DNA of 64,000 nucleotides from Bretschneidera sinensis (lineage: Eukaryota; Streptophyta; Magnoliopsida; Brassicales; Akaniaceae). The notes under the pieces were generated by a model. That model had not been told where the DNA came from. It ran no database searches and saw only the letters and a program-made list of their open reading frames with translations. The stretch is taken from the NCBI GenBank assembly GCA_023935145.1, contig CM043700.1:142374828-142438827 (forward strand), given 5' to 3'. A program made the position numbers and the translations under genes. Shown here piece after piece: positions 34,840 to 46,700 of this stretch (positions are counted from its first letter, which is position 1; the number at the start of each line of letters is the position of its first letter).

Positions 34840-35860
34840 TATAGCTGCTATTCTCGTTTGGGTGGAACCCGAAAAAACCTCACAAAAGCACTGACAGATA
34901 ACCAGTCCATATCCATTATGAAAATGAAAATTACAGATTCCTTCCACTCAATTAATTTGTTTATTTGTTGCGTATATTCACACGTTGAGGCCTAAAGCTA
35001 AAAAAGCATGGAATATTTCTTATATATATGACAGATTTATCATCCTCTCACTATCATCTTATTATCACAATTTCCTCCATCTAATAATTTCCTTTTTTAC
35101 CCACAATGGCCTTGATGGATTTCATTTCTACTCCAATATTCTCGCTCATAGCCACGACTTTAGCTGTGATTGTAGCAGTATTTATGATCAAATTCCAAAT
35201 TAGAAGGTCACCTGAGAAAAGAAGAAGATACCATCCAGTTGCCGGCACTGTGCTCGATCAACTAGTGAACTTTCACAGGCTGCACGATTACATGGCCGAC
35301 CTCGCAAGCAAACACGGTACTTACAGGTTGATTAGCTTATTCAGTAGTATAGTGTACACATCAGACCCTGCAAATGTTGAATATATCCTCGAAACAAACT
35401 TTGCAAACTATGACAAGGTAAGGTATTTTGTATTTTTCAATAACAATACCCTTTACAGATTATATGGTATTTCTAAAAAGAGGTAAGAGACTCAGACCAT
35501 ATACAATAACTTTCTAGTTAAATGCCAAGAAGTTATAAGAACAAAAAAGAAAAATATAACCTTTTAATACATAACCAGCCAAGGTGTTGAACAGTGACTC
35601 AGCTAACAGAAGAGAAAGTAGTGAAAAGAAAAGCTTAGGAGTTAGGAATTTAGGATCCCAAGCTTTCGCGGAACAGTTTAATTTGCTTAGCTTCAAATCC
35701 TATAAGGTAGTATAAAATGACTCAAATCACTGGATTATCAGAAGAGGAATAAAATTTGACTCTTGGGTTCACGAATGCAGGGATGGTACAATTACACTAT
35801 TCTGAAAGATCTTCTGGGTGATGGGATCATCACTGTGGATGGAGAGAAATGGCAACAGTA

Positions 35861-35865
35861 GAGAA
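35861..35865 (+). other. Target-site duplication GAGAA, left copy
   Basis: GAGAA directly precedes the LTR start TGTCAATGG; the right copy is at 39446-39450. Confidence 0.92.
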
Positions 35866-36167
35866 TGTCAATGGATGGCAAAGTCCATATTCTTTTCTTT
35901 AATTAAGGTCACTAACTATTCCACTTCACTCACATTTGCCATATATTCATTATTGTTTTAAGGTTTACTTTAGGTCATGTTTCATTCCTTGTTTTAAGGC
36001 TTACTTTAGGCCATGTTTCCTTCCTTGTTTTAAGGAATGTCTTTTTCCTTTAACAATCTATATATACTCTTAATTGTATTCTCAATAATAAGAACTCAAG
36101 TAAGCATTTGTACAATCTCTTTACTCTCTTCAATTCTCACATCTCTTTACTCTCTTAAATTCTAACA
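35866..36167 (+). repeat. Copia 5' LTR, 302 bp
   Basis: TGTCAATGG...TTCTAACA. It holds two copies of a roughly 37-bp unit around 'ttgttttaaggcttacttta', a TATA-like 'ctatatatactc' at about 36058 and the AATAAG-type stretch 'caataataagaactc'. Confidence 0.92.
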
Positions 36168-36181
36168 TGGTATCAGAGCCG
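36168..36181 (+). other. Primer-binding site (initiator Met tRNA)
   Basis: TGGTATCAGAGCCG begins directly after the LTR, as usual for plant copia elements. Confidence 0.9.
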
Positions 36182-36524
36182 GTTGCTTAGGTTCTTCTGT
36201 CGCTTGTAATTTTTCTCGGTTTCGTGTTTCGGCGTGTTCTGTATTGTTCTCGGTGAACTCGACGTGAAAGTTTTTTTTTGTTGTTTTTTTTCGGTCTTCT
36301 CTTTTTGGGTTGGTGTTGTCGGCACCTCCTATTTTTTTGGTTTGAGCAGTTTCAGCATTCACGACATCCTCTATTTTCAGAGAGGTGTTTTGTGGCTTTG
36401 GGTCTCAGATTTCTCGGTGTTTTTTTTGTTCTCAGATCTATTTGGCAGTTTGTTTTTTTTCTGCTTTGGGTGGTTTCGGCATTTTTTTGGTCGGGCTATT
36501 TTTTTTTTTTTGCACTTATTTGCA

Positions 36525-37367
36525 ATGGACTCTGCACCTATGTGTGTCAAATTTACGGGCAAAAATTACTCTACATAGGCCTTTCAGTTTGAAATTTTCC
36601 TCAAGAGAAAAGAACTTTGGGGCCATATCGATGGCACGAATGTTGCACAAACATCCAATACAGACCAATCGAAGGATGTCAGGTCTTCTCCTTCTTGGAC
36701 TGTGCTTGATGCTCGGATCATGTCTTGGCTTCTTGGTTCGATGGAGCCACATATTGTCACCAACTTGCGTACTCATCGCTCTGCTCAATCCATGTGGACT
36801 TATCTGAAGAAGGTTTATCATCAAGATAATGATGCTTATCGCTTTCAGTTAGAGCATGCAATTGCCACCTTTCAACATGGCAGTCTTTCCATCCAAGACT
36901 ATTACTTGGCCTTTCTGATTCTTTGGACTGATTATACTGATCTTGTTATAGCGGCTGTTCCTGTTGCCACTCTTTCGACTATTCAGCAACTCCACGAGAC
37001 TAGATGGCGTGATCAATTTCTTATGAAACTACGCCCGGAATATGAATTTATTTGCTCCTTTCTGCTGAATAGATCTTCTGTTCCTTCTCTTGATGTTTGT
37101 TTTGGTGAGTTACTTCGTGAAGAACAACGTCTTAGTACTCAAGCCACTCTGAAGCAATCTTATAGTAGTCCAAGAACTGTTGCTTATGCTGCCCAAGGAC
37201 GCGGATCGCCTATGTATTCTAAACACTTGCAGTATTTTTGCTGTAAGGAATATTGGCATATTGCTGCCAATTGTCCTAAGAAATATTGCTCTTATTGTAA
37301 GAAAAATGGTCACATCATCAAAGAATGTCGTCTCCGCCCACAGAATCGTCAGGCTCAAGCATTTTAG
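36525..37367 (+). pseudogene. Copia gag with zinc knuckle
   Basis: It starts MDSAPMCVKFTGKNYST, then a TAG at about 36576 breaks the frame. It continues through 'IMSWLLGSMEPHI' and 'MWTYLKKVYHQDND' to the knuckle CSYCKKNGHIIKEC near 37290. A second partial knuckle (FCCKEYWHIAANC) precedes it. Confidence 0.88.
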
Positions 37368-37460
37368 ACTTCTGTTATTGTACCCTCCGCAGCTCCTAGC
37401 TCTTCTTCCAGTGCCTCCCCAGTTCCGGCACCTCCTGCAGCGAATTACTGCACACCCGAA

Positions 37461-37776
37461 ATGGTGCAACAGATGCTAATTTTAGCATTATCTGCAATGG
37501 GGTTTCAAGGTAAAAATTCTACCAAACTCTGGTACGTAGACTTGGGGGCCTCTAATCACATGACGAATACTCCCACCGCTCTGTGTCATGTTCGACCCTA
37601 TGTTGGTCCATCTGCCATTCAAACTGCTAATGATAGTTCTTTACCAATCGCTGCTGTCGGAGATACCTCTTCTAAATTCACTGATGTGTTTCTTGCTCCT
37701 AAACTTTCCACGAATCTTATTTCTGTTGGTCAATTAGTTGATAACAATTGTGTTGTTAACTTTTCTGGTGATGGTT
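37461..37776 (+). pseudogene. Copia protease part, cut off at an internal deletion
   Basis: 'LWYVDLGASNHMT' has the aspartic protease motif, with DLGA where DSGA is usual. '[17 protein letters not shown]' follows. After 'FSGDG' the frame ends and RT begins within a few bases, so the integrase region is gone. Confidence 0.85.
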
Positions 37777-39126
37777 AAAGCTCGGCTTGTTGCACTTGGA
37801 AATAAACAGGAATATGGTGTTAATTATGAAGAAACCTTTGCTCCTGTGGCTAAGATGACCACTGTTCGTATGATTCTAACTCTTGCTGCTTCCAATGATT
37901 GACCACTATATCAGATGGATGTCAAGAATGCTTTTCTTCATGGGGATCTTAAAGAGTGTATTTATATGAAGCCACCCCCGGGATTGTTTCCTTCTCCAAA
38001 CTCACATGTGTGTAAGCTTCGTCGCTCCCTTTATGGTCTCAAACAAGCTCCAAGGGCTTGATTTGATAAATTTCGAACTAATTTATTACAATTCTCATTC
38101 AAGCAGAGCAAGTATGACAGTTCCTTGTTTCTTCGAAAATCAGACATGGGTATTGTTGTTCTTTTAGTTTATGTTGATGATATTGTGATTACTGGTTCCG
38201 ATTCTGTTTTACTTGGCCAGCTCAAGACCTATCTCTCCGAGTCCTTTCATATGAAAGATCTTGGGTCTCTTACATATTTTCTCGGTCTTGAGGTGCATCG
38301 TAGTCCATCGGGTATTCCACTCAATCAACATAAGTATACTCGTGACCTGGTAGCTACAATTGGCCTACAGGAGGCCATTTCTGTTGATACTCCCATGGAA
38401 TTGAATGTCAAGCTTCGCAAAGAGGAGGGTGATTTACTTGCTGATCCTAGTTTATACTGAAAGTTGGTGGGCAGTCTTGTCTACCTCACCATTACTAGAC
38501 CGGGCATTTCCTTTGCAGTACAACAAGTTAGCCAGTTTCTTCAGACCCCTCGTCACCTTCATTTGGTTGCTGTCCGTAGGATCATACGCTATGTTTAGGG
38601 CACTTCTGCCCGTGGCTTATTCTTTCTTGCAGGCAATTCTCCTTGACTTACTGCTTATAGTGACGCTGATTGGGCTGGTTGTGCTGATACACGTCGCTCC
38701 GTTACTGGTTGGTGTGTGTTCTAAGGTGATGCATTGATCTCATGGAAGAGTAAGAAGCAAGATAGAGTTTCTAAGTCATCTACAGAATCTGAGTATCGGG
38801 CGAGATCTCTTGCTTGTTCCGAAATTATTTGGCTTCGAGGTTTGCTTGTTGAGCTAGATTTTTCTGCAACTGATCCTACACCTTTACATGCTGATAATAC
38901 AAGTGCTATTCAGATCACGGCCAATCCTGTCTATCATGAGCGCACGAAGCATATTGAAGTCGACTGTCACTCTATCCGCGAAGCATTTGAAGCTTGTGTT
39001 ATCACTCTTCCACATGTTTCCACTGACCTACAAATTGCTGATATCTTCACCAAAGCACTCACTTGCTATCGACATTGCTTCTTAAGCAGCAAATTGATGC
39101 TTATTGATCAACCTGCATCAATTTGA
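37777..39126 (+). pseudogene. Copia reverse transcriptase and RNase H
   Basis: RT shows '[20 protein letters not shown]', '[14 protein letters not shown]', '[10 protein letters not shown]' and the catalytic 'LVYVDDIVITG'. RNase H shows 'SKSSTESEYRARSLACSEI', 'ADNTSAIQITANPVYHERTK' and 'DIFTKAL'. Stops at about 37902, 38058, 38458 and later show decay. Confidence 0.88.
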
Positions 39127-39133
39127 GGGGGGC

Positions 39134-39445
39134 TGTCAATGGATGGCAAAGTCCATATTCTTTTCTTTAATTAAGGTCACTAACTATTCCACTTCACCCA
39201 CACTTGCCATATATTCATCCTTGTTTTAAGGCTTACTTTAGGCCATGTTTCCTTCCTTGTTTTAAGACTTATTTTAGGTCATGTTTCCTTCCTTGTTTTA
39301 AGGCTTACTTTAGGCCATGTTTCCTTTCTTGTTTTAAGGAATGTCTTTTTCCTTTAACAACCTATATATACTCTTAATTGTATTCTCAATAATAAGAACT
39401 CAAGTAAGCATTTGTACAATCTCTTTACTCTCTTCAATTCTAACA
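39134..39445 (+). repeat. Copia 3' LTR, 312 bp
   Basis: It follows the polypurine tract 'ttgaggggggc' (39123-39133). It has three copies of the internal roughly 37-bp unit that is present twice in the 5' LTR, and a shorter right end. Confidence 0.92.
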
Positions 39446-39450
39446 GAGAA
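39446..39450 (+). other. Target-site duplication GAGAA, right copy
   Basis: GAGAA follows the LTR end CTAACA and the P450 exon resumes ('atgtatcgagttatgg'). Confidence 0.92.
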
Positions 39451-41067
39451 ATGTATCGAGTTATGGATTCTCTACCAAGCTACGGAGGGACTTTAGCAGT
39501 GTAGTCTTCAAGGCCAATGCAGTAAAGCTTGCTCATATACTGTCTCAACCGGCAGCTTCAAATCAGAAAGTAGATATTCAAGTAAGGGCTTTATAATTAC
39601 TAATAGAGGCATTTAATTCCAATTAATAATTTGAAATAACCATGCTGTCTACTATTTCACAGGATCTGTTTATGAAATCAACCCTAGACTCAGTATTTGA
39701 AATTATCCTTGGTGTAGAACTAGACACCATATGTGGAACATATGAAGAAGGCACCCAATTCTCTAATGCTTTCGATGAAGCTAGTGCAATTACCCTGTAC
39801 CGGTATGTTGATATCTTTTGGAAGATCAAGCGGTTCCTCAACATTGGATCGGAACCAGTATTGAGAAAGAGTACCAAAATGGTTGATAAATTTGTTTACA
39901 AAATAATAAAAAGCAAAATGGATCAAGTCCAGAAGTCGCAAGATGATTCTAATTTTCCTGTAAGTTCAACTTCTTGAACCTTATGTTTTCATTTAAGTAG
40001 AAAAATTCACTAGTATTCTGTAGTACACATCAATGACAGATGAAGAAAGAAGACATTCTATCAAGGTTTCTTGAATTGAAAGAGACAGATCCTAAGTACC
40101 TTAAAGATATAATTCTCAGTTTTATAATCGCGGGCAAAGACACAACAGCTACCACTCTTTCCTGGTTTCTTTACATGCTTTGCAAGCACCCTGCTATACA
40201 GGAGAAGATTACAAAGGAAGTGAGAGAAGTGACACAAGTGAAAGACAATTCAACCATTGATGAACTTGCAGGCAGCATGACTGAAGAAGCCCTTGACAAG
40301 ATGCAGTATCTCCATGCAGCCTTGACTGAGACGCTTAGACTCTATCCTGTAGTTCCACTGGTAAATAAACTATACATGCACAAATATCGGCATGGATTGA
40401 TTCATGTAAGTATATTTATGAACTAATTAACATAACAATTGCTGCATTGTCTAACTTTATTGCTTTTGCAGGATGTAAAGCTTTGTTTTTCGGATGATAC
40501 CTTGCCAGATGGTTTCCGCGTGAAAAAAGGAGATGCAGTCGCATACCAACCTTTTGCCATGGGCAGGATGAAATCCCTATGGGGTGATGATGCAGAGAAA
40601 TTCAGGCCAAAGAGATGGTTAGATGAAAATAGCCTTTTCCAGCAAGAAAGCCCTTTCAAAGTTCACAGCCTTCCAGGTGAGAAAGAACATAAATCATGAT
40701 TAAGAAACTACTTACAATTTACCAAATTAAGTGACAACACTAAAATAGATATTCTTAGAAAATAATATCGTTTAATTGGGTAAAACTCAATTTTTGTGTC
40801 GAGTACCAAACAAAACAACTGAAGAACTTGTGAGCTCATTCATTTCTTTTTGTAATGCAGTCGGGTCCAAGAATCTGCTTAGGAAAGGAATTTGCCTACA
40901 GGCAGATGAAGATATTCTCTGCTATCCTGTTAGGAAGCTACAAGTTCAAGCTTTCTGATGAGAACAAGGCTATCAACTATAAAACAATGCTCACTCTACA
41001 TATCGAAGGGGGGCTCCATCTCTGTGCCTCCCCAAGATCGAGGCACATAACTGCATTAGATACTTAA

Positions 41068-41502
41068 ACGTATCTCCTATGGTCCATTGTCAGTACAGAA
41101 GTAGATAAAAACCAAACACAAAAATCTTGGAGAAAAAGATCCAAGGAAAAATGAGTTCATGTTTTTTAATTAATCTACATATCAGTGATTGTAGAGAAAG
41201 TTTATTTAACATTATCTACAAATAAATAATGTAACCATGAGAAACTCATGATTAATTAATTCTAAATCCATAAATGACAGATTACAGTTGAAGGTCTTCC
41301 ATGTTCAGTTTCATTGATCTAAATCCAATTAAATACCACTCCATAGAAAGGATAATTCAATTTAAGACAAATTAAACAATCGATAATACTATAATAAAAC
41401 AAACGATTCAGGTAACCAGTTTATTTTACTAGTACATAAAACAAAAGAGATCAAACAGAAGGGTAGCATATAGGCCACGCTACAAGCCAACCTTTATATC
41501 AT
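41068..41502. other. Convergent intergenic region
   Basis: It lies between the 3' ends of the P450 pseudogene (plus) and the fucosidase gene (minus). AT-rich; no feature recognised apart from likely 3' UTRs. Confidence 0.6.
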
Positions 41503-43551
41503 TTAAGTCATCTTCCCATGTGGGTGCCAATAAGGATCCAAATGCAAACCAATAGAAGAGATTAAAGGCAATCCCCTTGATTCCTTAATTAGGATCTTCA
41601 CTACATGACCATGAACTACTCCCTCTTCAAGCCTATGAAGCCTCTTGTACCCCACAGTAGTTCCTTTGGCAACCATTTTACCATCCAAATAAATTTCATG
41701 CCGTTTGATCCTCTGACCAAGCCCAATTGCTTCTTGAATCCTGATAACGTTGAATCTCAACCCATCATCTGGTCCATTAATTTCAATCCAATGGTCATCC
41801 TCCTTGTCATCATCATTCCTTGGAGCCCAATAAGTCCATAAATGGTCACTGTCTAGTACATTTTCTGCTCCAAAACCACCACCCTTTCCCCCTCTTTGGC
41901 TGCTAACTTTTATGAAGCATTTCTCTGCTAAATTGGTAGAAAATATTGTGTCAATTGCACCTTTAAATTCTCTTAACCTTTGAACATCCGTTTGGGATAT
42001 AAGTCCAGTTGAATTTGGTGGAACATTAAGTAGTAGCACGCAATTTCTTCCCACTGAATTGTAGTAAATCTCAAGCAGCTTGCTTAACTTCTTTGGTGAT
42101 TGTGATTTATGCCAAAACCAACCAGTTCGGATTGAAACATCACATTCTGCAGGCAACCAATCAGTCCCTTTTGGATCACCGGTATTCAGATAGCTGCATT
42201 AATTATTCAAACCAAGTAATTAGCTTAACTGGTCAAAATTTTCGACATATTGTGTGAATCAGTTAACTTACTTGATTAAGTCATTTGTTGTCACAACAGA
42301 TTTGAAATCAATATGTTATGCTTGGATTAAGCAATATAATCACTTACTCAACAATGCTTCCATTTCCTATAGATAACATAGTCCGATTAATTGTGGACCA
42401 ACAGGTCTTCCCGGCAAACCCATTCTCATTTCCGACCCACCTAACACCCGGACCCGCATCCGAAAATATATTGATGGAACTCTGTAACTCCGTCACCATG
42501 GAGAACCAATCGTTAAAGTAATATGTCATGTTTTTTGCATTTGATCCCTTTGCTCCATCAAACCATATCTCCCTCACAGCACCGTACCTACCAAAAAGCC
42601 ACAACATTTTTAATTAATTAAGACCATGCTTTCTATTTAAAATGTTGCATGATTGATATTTCAACACTCGATTTGACATTCAAGAGCAACACTCAACCAG
42701 TGTTTTAGTAATGTTGTGACACGTGTAAATATTTTATTAGTAATTAATCGTTTTACTTTAAAAAAATATTATATGAGTGAGACATGTTCGGTTTTAAAAT
42801 GAAATTGACTCAATCATAAAATCTAGAAAACGAATTTACTTTCCTCCCAATTTTTTTAATGCAGGCACAAAAATAAGCACTTGTGATCCTACATGCACAC
42901 GGGTACAAAGGAATGTTAATTAAGCGCTACCTAATTCAGTCCGATTGATGTTAACACTACTCATAAAATAAAGACTATCTGATGGAGTTAAGATTCTTAC
43001 TTGACGAGTAGCTCTTGTAGCTGGGCTAAGTAGTATTCATTGTACATCAAATCATTGCCATATCTTGAATCATGCCGATCCCATGGTGATAGATACAACC
43101 CCACATCAATTCCTCCATGAACATTAGCAGCATTGACAAGCTCTTGTACAACATCTCCACGCCCATTTTTCCATGGACTACCAATCACAGAATGGTCGGT
43201 GTATTTGGAGGGCCACAAGCAAAACCCATCATGATGTTTTGCAGTTAAGATCATGAGAGAAATTCCTGCCTCCGCTGCTGTGTTAACCCATTGGTTCGCA
43301 TTGAGTCCAATCGGGTCGAATATGGTCGGGTTCTCATGACCCGTACCCCATTCGGAGTCGGTAAACGTGTTGACACCAAAGTGGAGGAACATGATGATCT
43401 CTCTTTGTTGCCATTTCAATTGAGAAAATGAAGGTAAAGGTAGAATTGGCAATGGCGGCGTTGTCACTTGTTCACGCCGCGAATTGGCTAATTTAGTTTG
43501 AGATAAATGAAATAATGTGATTATGAATACAGAACACCATAGCTTTGCCAT
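41503..43551 (-). CDS. FUC1: Alpha-L-fucosidase (GH29), FUC1-like, 3 exons
   Basis: On the minus strand the exons are 43551-43001, 42587-42348 and 42193-41503, with phase-2 GT-AG introns of 413 and 154 bp, giving 493 aa, close to the usual plant length. Met 43551 is chosen because a signal peptide follows (MAKLWCSVFIITLFHLSQ). The GH29 catalytic domain shows 'FLHFGVNTFTDSEWGTG', 'LTAKHHDGFCLWPSKYTDHS' and 'REIWFDGAKG', whose Asp is the expected nucleophile. Exon 3 holds 'NTGDPKGTDWLPAECDVSIR' and 'GRNCVLLLNVPPNSTGLI', then a C-terminal beta-sandwich-like region. The product is likely a secreted or apoplastic exoglycosidase releasing fucose from glycans. No disabling lesion is seen. Confidence 0.93.
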
Positions 43552-43747
43552 GAAATGGTGTTTTGCTCTGTTTTCTTTTTGGGGGTACCTTAATTTGTTG
43601 GTAATGATATTGATTGAAAGATAGAAGAGATGGGTTATATGATGAGATAAGGGACCAGACAACAAGGGGCGGAGATTCTTTTTGTTCAGAGCCAAGCCAA
43701 AAGAAAAAAGTAAATTTGACAATGAGCAATTTTTTTGTTGGAGTTTT

Positions 43748-43770
43748 GTTTGGTTTGGTTTGGTTTGGTT
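43748..43770 (+). repeat. (TTTGG)n short tandem repeat upstream of the fucosidase gene
   Basis: About four and a half TTTGG units lie roughly 200 bp upstream of the minus-strand start codon, in the probable promoter or 5' UTR. Confidence 0.85.
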
Positions 43771-46700
43771 CTTTCTTGGTAGTAGCTTTGGTGGTTGAAA
43801 GATCGATCACAAGGTTATTTCATGTTCATGTGTATGGCTTTTTATTTTTGTTTTTTATGTTGCCATTACTCACGGGCTGCATAAATTAATTTGCCTTTTT
43901 CATTTGAGTTTGTGAAGAAAGTACTGAAAAAGTGAAGTTGTCTGTCTGAGCTTTGTTTTCCAAAGGATATGTCAAAATTAACATCTCAGCAAGAATCCCC
44001 TCATGATAATGACTAATTAATTGCAGAATCTCTGGAGCAATTCTCGTGATAAATACTTCAAAGATTTCCTTTTTGTTTTAGTACAAGGGAGTGAGAGTCC
44101 CATTGGCCTCAATTAGGTAATTTTGGGTAGATCCTCTTTTAATTATTAAGAAAATTATAATAAATGCATTCATACTAGTTAGTGTTGACATGATATTTTC
44201 AGTTTTAGATTTACATAAATGATAATTTATTTTTCAAAATGTTTTAGTAATTTCTTTTATTTACCAAAGAAATTTTTTTTTTATCCAAAACTGGTTTGAT
44301 TTACTTAACATAGTACTTTATTTAATAGAGTAAGAGTTTCAATCCCTGGTCTTTGGTAAAAAAAAATATCATTAAGTGCCAATTGAATTTCAAGTGCAAG
44401 GGTAATGGTGATTTTATAAACTTAAAGTTTATTTTTTTATTAGTTTTAAAATTAAATTATTTGATAAACTAGTCATCATTTTTTTCATATACATGATTGA
44501 GAGTTATTAGTCAATTTCTTTTTATTTCTTAATTTTCTTTTTTTCTAGTGTTTTTCTTTAAGTGAGTTCAAAACTTTATTTGTGAGTGTACGCAAATTAG
44601 ACGAACGTTGTATCTTACAGAGTGACTGCCACAGCCATTTACATTACAGTAAGGCGAAATCATTTCTCAAGAGCAACAGATTTCTTTCCATGCCTCGATA
44701 ATTTTTTTTAATTTAATATCTTTTATATTTTATCTTGAAAGTAAAATTTGACTGACACTTTCTGTTAAGTTATTTTGTGGATTATTTGACATTTCTATTT
44801 ATATTTAACAACAATTTATCTCTCTTCTTTTTTCCTACCTTATCTTTAAAGTCATCATCGTAATGCTCAAGTTAATGCGTTTGTTTAAGGTCAAATCCTT
44901 AATTAGAGTGTTAAAATTTTCTTTTTTACTTTTCTCATATAAGCAGACAATGGAACCCAAAAGAACATAAAAAATGTCCTCTTTCCTTCTCTAGCTCCTT
45001 ACCTTTCTTTCCCTTATTGTCTCTTCGTAAGTCACTAATTTTAGTGGTGCGTTGCTTAGTCATCAGTATCACTACAAGTATTTGGCTCAATGGTGGCCTT
45101 AGGCCTTGGTGCTGCTTTTGTGATGTTGCGTCTTTTCCGGTTTTCCCCCATTCCCCTAATTCCCAATTGGTGTAAAAACAAGTGATACTCGTGTACATAG
45201 CACTAGCTCAAATAAAAACTAATTTTATGATTTTGTGAGAATTATCATAAAATCAAAGAAATTTATTAGTAATTATGAGGAAATACAATAATAATTGTAT
45301 ATCTCTTTTAATTGATTTTATTTAATTATTATTATATTTTTTCATAATTATTAATATAATTTTTCGATTCTGTGATGAATGGCAAAGAACCAGTTTCGCG
45401 GAAACAACACTCCTCAAAGAACGGACAATTGTGATATGCTCGGTGCTTTCAAGTCATACGGTACATGTTCCCATAATGGATAACCAGAAATCTCCCATGC
45501 GAACAATATATTCTAAGGGCCATTGAGCTTTAGAAGTGAGGCCCATCGTACTTGAGATTATAGCCAACTTTTTTCAGAAGTGCTTTAAACTTTCTTTTTT
45601 ATAGCCAACTGAACTTTGAAACAGGTAATTTAGGTCTGTGAAGTTAATTTAAAATGATGAGCCTTGGGCTGTCTATTAGGCTTAGTTATCAGTCTTGGTT
45701 AGTCATGGACTACGAAGGGCTTCCCAATGGACTGAGGACCCAACGGTAAGGATCGGATCCAAAGTTTCAAACTGGAACAACAAATAAAATGGTAAAATTT
45801 AAATAAAATTCTTTACGAAACTTGTGAAGTTTAATTATAATTTTAAAATTAAAATAAATTTCAAAATCAAACTTTATTATTTAAAAAAACAAAACTCAAG
45901 TAAAAAACGAAATCTACAAAATTTCAACTAAAATTTATCATTTTAATTTATGATTTAACTCATATTTTATCAATGATTTAAAACTTATTAAATTTTGTAT
46001 TAGAAATTGTAAAAAAAAAATATTTGTTAAAATTCATTAAAATATATTTTTTTTGTAAATTTTAAAATTCTCATTAATATATGTTAAATGATCGACTTTG
46101 TTCAGATAGACTTATTTTCAACTTAAAATTATAATCATATGCTTGTTTAAAGTTGATTTTGTTTACGTTCTTTGATTTAGTGTTTGGGACACAATAATTA
46201 TTTTTTAATGTAAAAATGAATTTAAAAATGAAAATTTAAAAAATTCATATAAATTTTATCAAAAAAAAAGTTGATGCATATTATTTTTTATCCTACTATA
46301 CTACTATTTGCAAGTTATTCCCCGTGTTAGAATACTTTATTAGAATTGGCATGTTGTCAATCACGTGTAATCATTTTTGACATTTTTTTTTAAAAAAAAA
46401 AATTCATAGTAATTTCCTTCCCATTTTAGTTATTTCGAGATGTCTCAGTAATTTGCCTTAATTAAAAGTAAAAAAAAAATTATAGTCAATCTTAAGGATG
46501 TGCATGTAATTAATGTATTTTTTATTTTTATATTTGAGTGATAAAAATAATATTTTAATATATATTAATTAAGTGGTTTGCATGTAATAAATACATTTTA
46601 TTAATCTTTGAGATTTTTTAAAAATGACATTTAAATCGGATGAAGGAAATAATAAAGATATGCAATAAAAAAAATTAGTTTTCACGGGATAATATAAGGA

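Larger units (their letters stand above)
35866..39445 (+). mobile_element. Ty1/copia retrotransposon lacking integrase, 3580 bp
   Basis: It is bounded by GAGAA on both sides, with LTRs starting TGTCAATGG and ending CTAACA. It carries gag, protease, RT and RNase H. At about 37776 the protease region joins straight to RT, so GAG-pre-integrase and integrase are missing. Several stops occur. It sits in exon 2 of the CYP704-type pseudogene in the same orientation. Confidence 0.93.
35106..41067 (+). pseudogene. Cytochrome P450 CYP704-type pseudogene, interrupted by a copia element
   Basis: Exons are 35106-35417, 35781-35865 continuing after the insertion at 39451-39581, 39663-39959, 40040-40360, 40472-40676 and 40861-41067. 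The product would have an N-terminal membrane anchor, 'YHPVAGTVLDQLVNFHRLHD', the I-helix 'FIIAGKDTTATT', the ExxR in 'LTETLRLYP', 'FRPKRWLDE' and the heme loop 'GPRICLGKEFAYRQMKI'. CYP704 members are ER omega-hydroxylases of fatty acids; this assignment is by resemblance. Three lesions: a TAG at 35859 in exon 2, a 3.6-kb retrotransposon two codons later, and one extra G at about 40661 that shifts the frame before the heme exon. Confidence 0.9.

Noticed and set aside
43552..43722. Longer N-terminus for the fucosidase from an upstream in-frame Met
   Set aside because: The extension is not signal-peptide-like, whereas Met 43551 begins a clear signal peptide at the expected length.
43614..43889. 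Plus-strand ORF of 91 codons with a hydrophobic C-terminus
   Set aside because: It overlaps the promoter and 5' UTR of the fucosidase gene, includes the TTTGG repeat and has no recognised domain.
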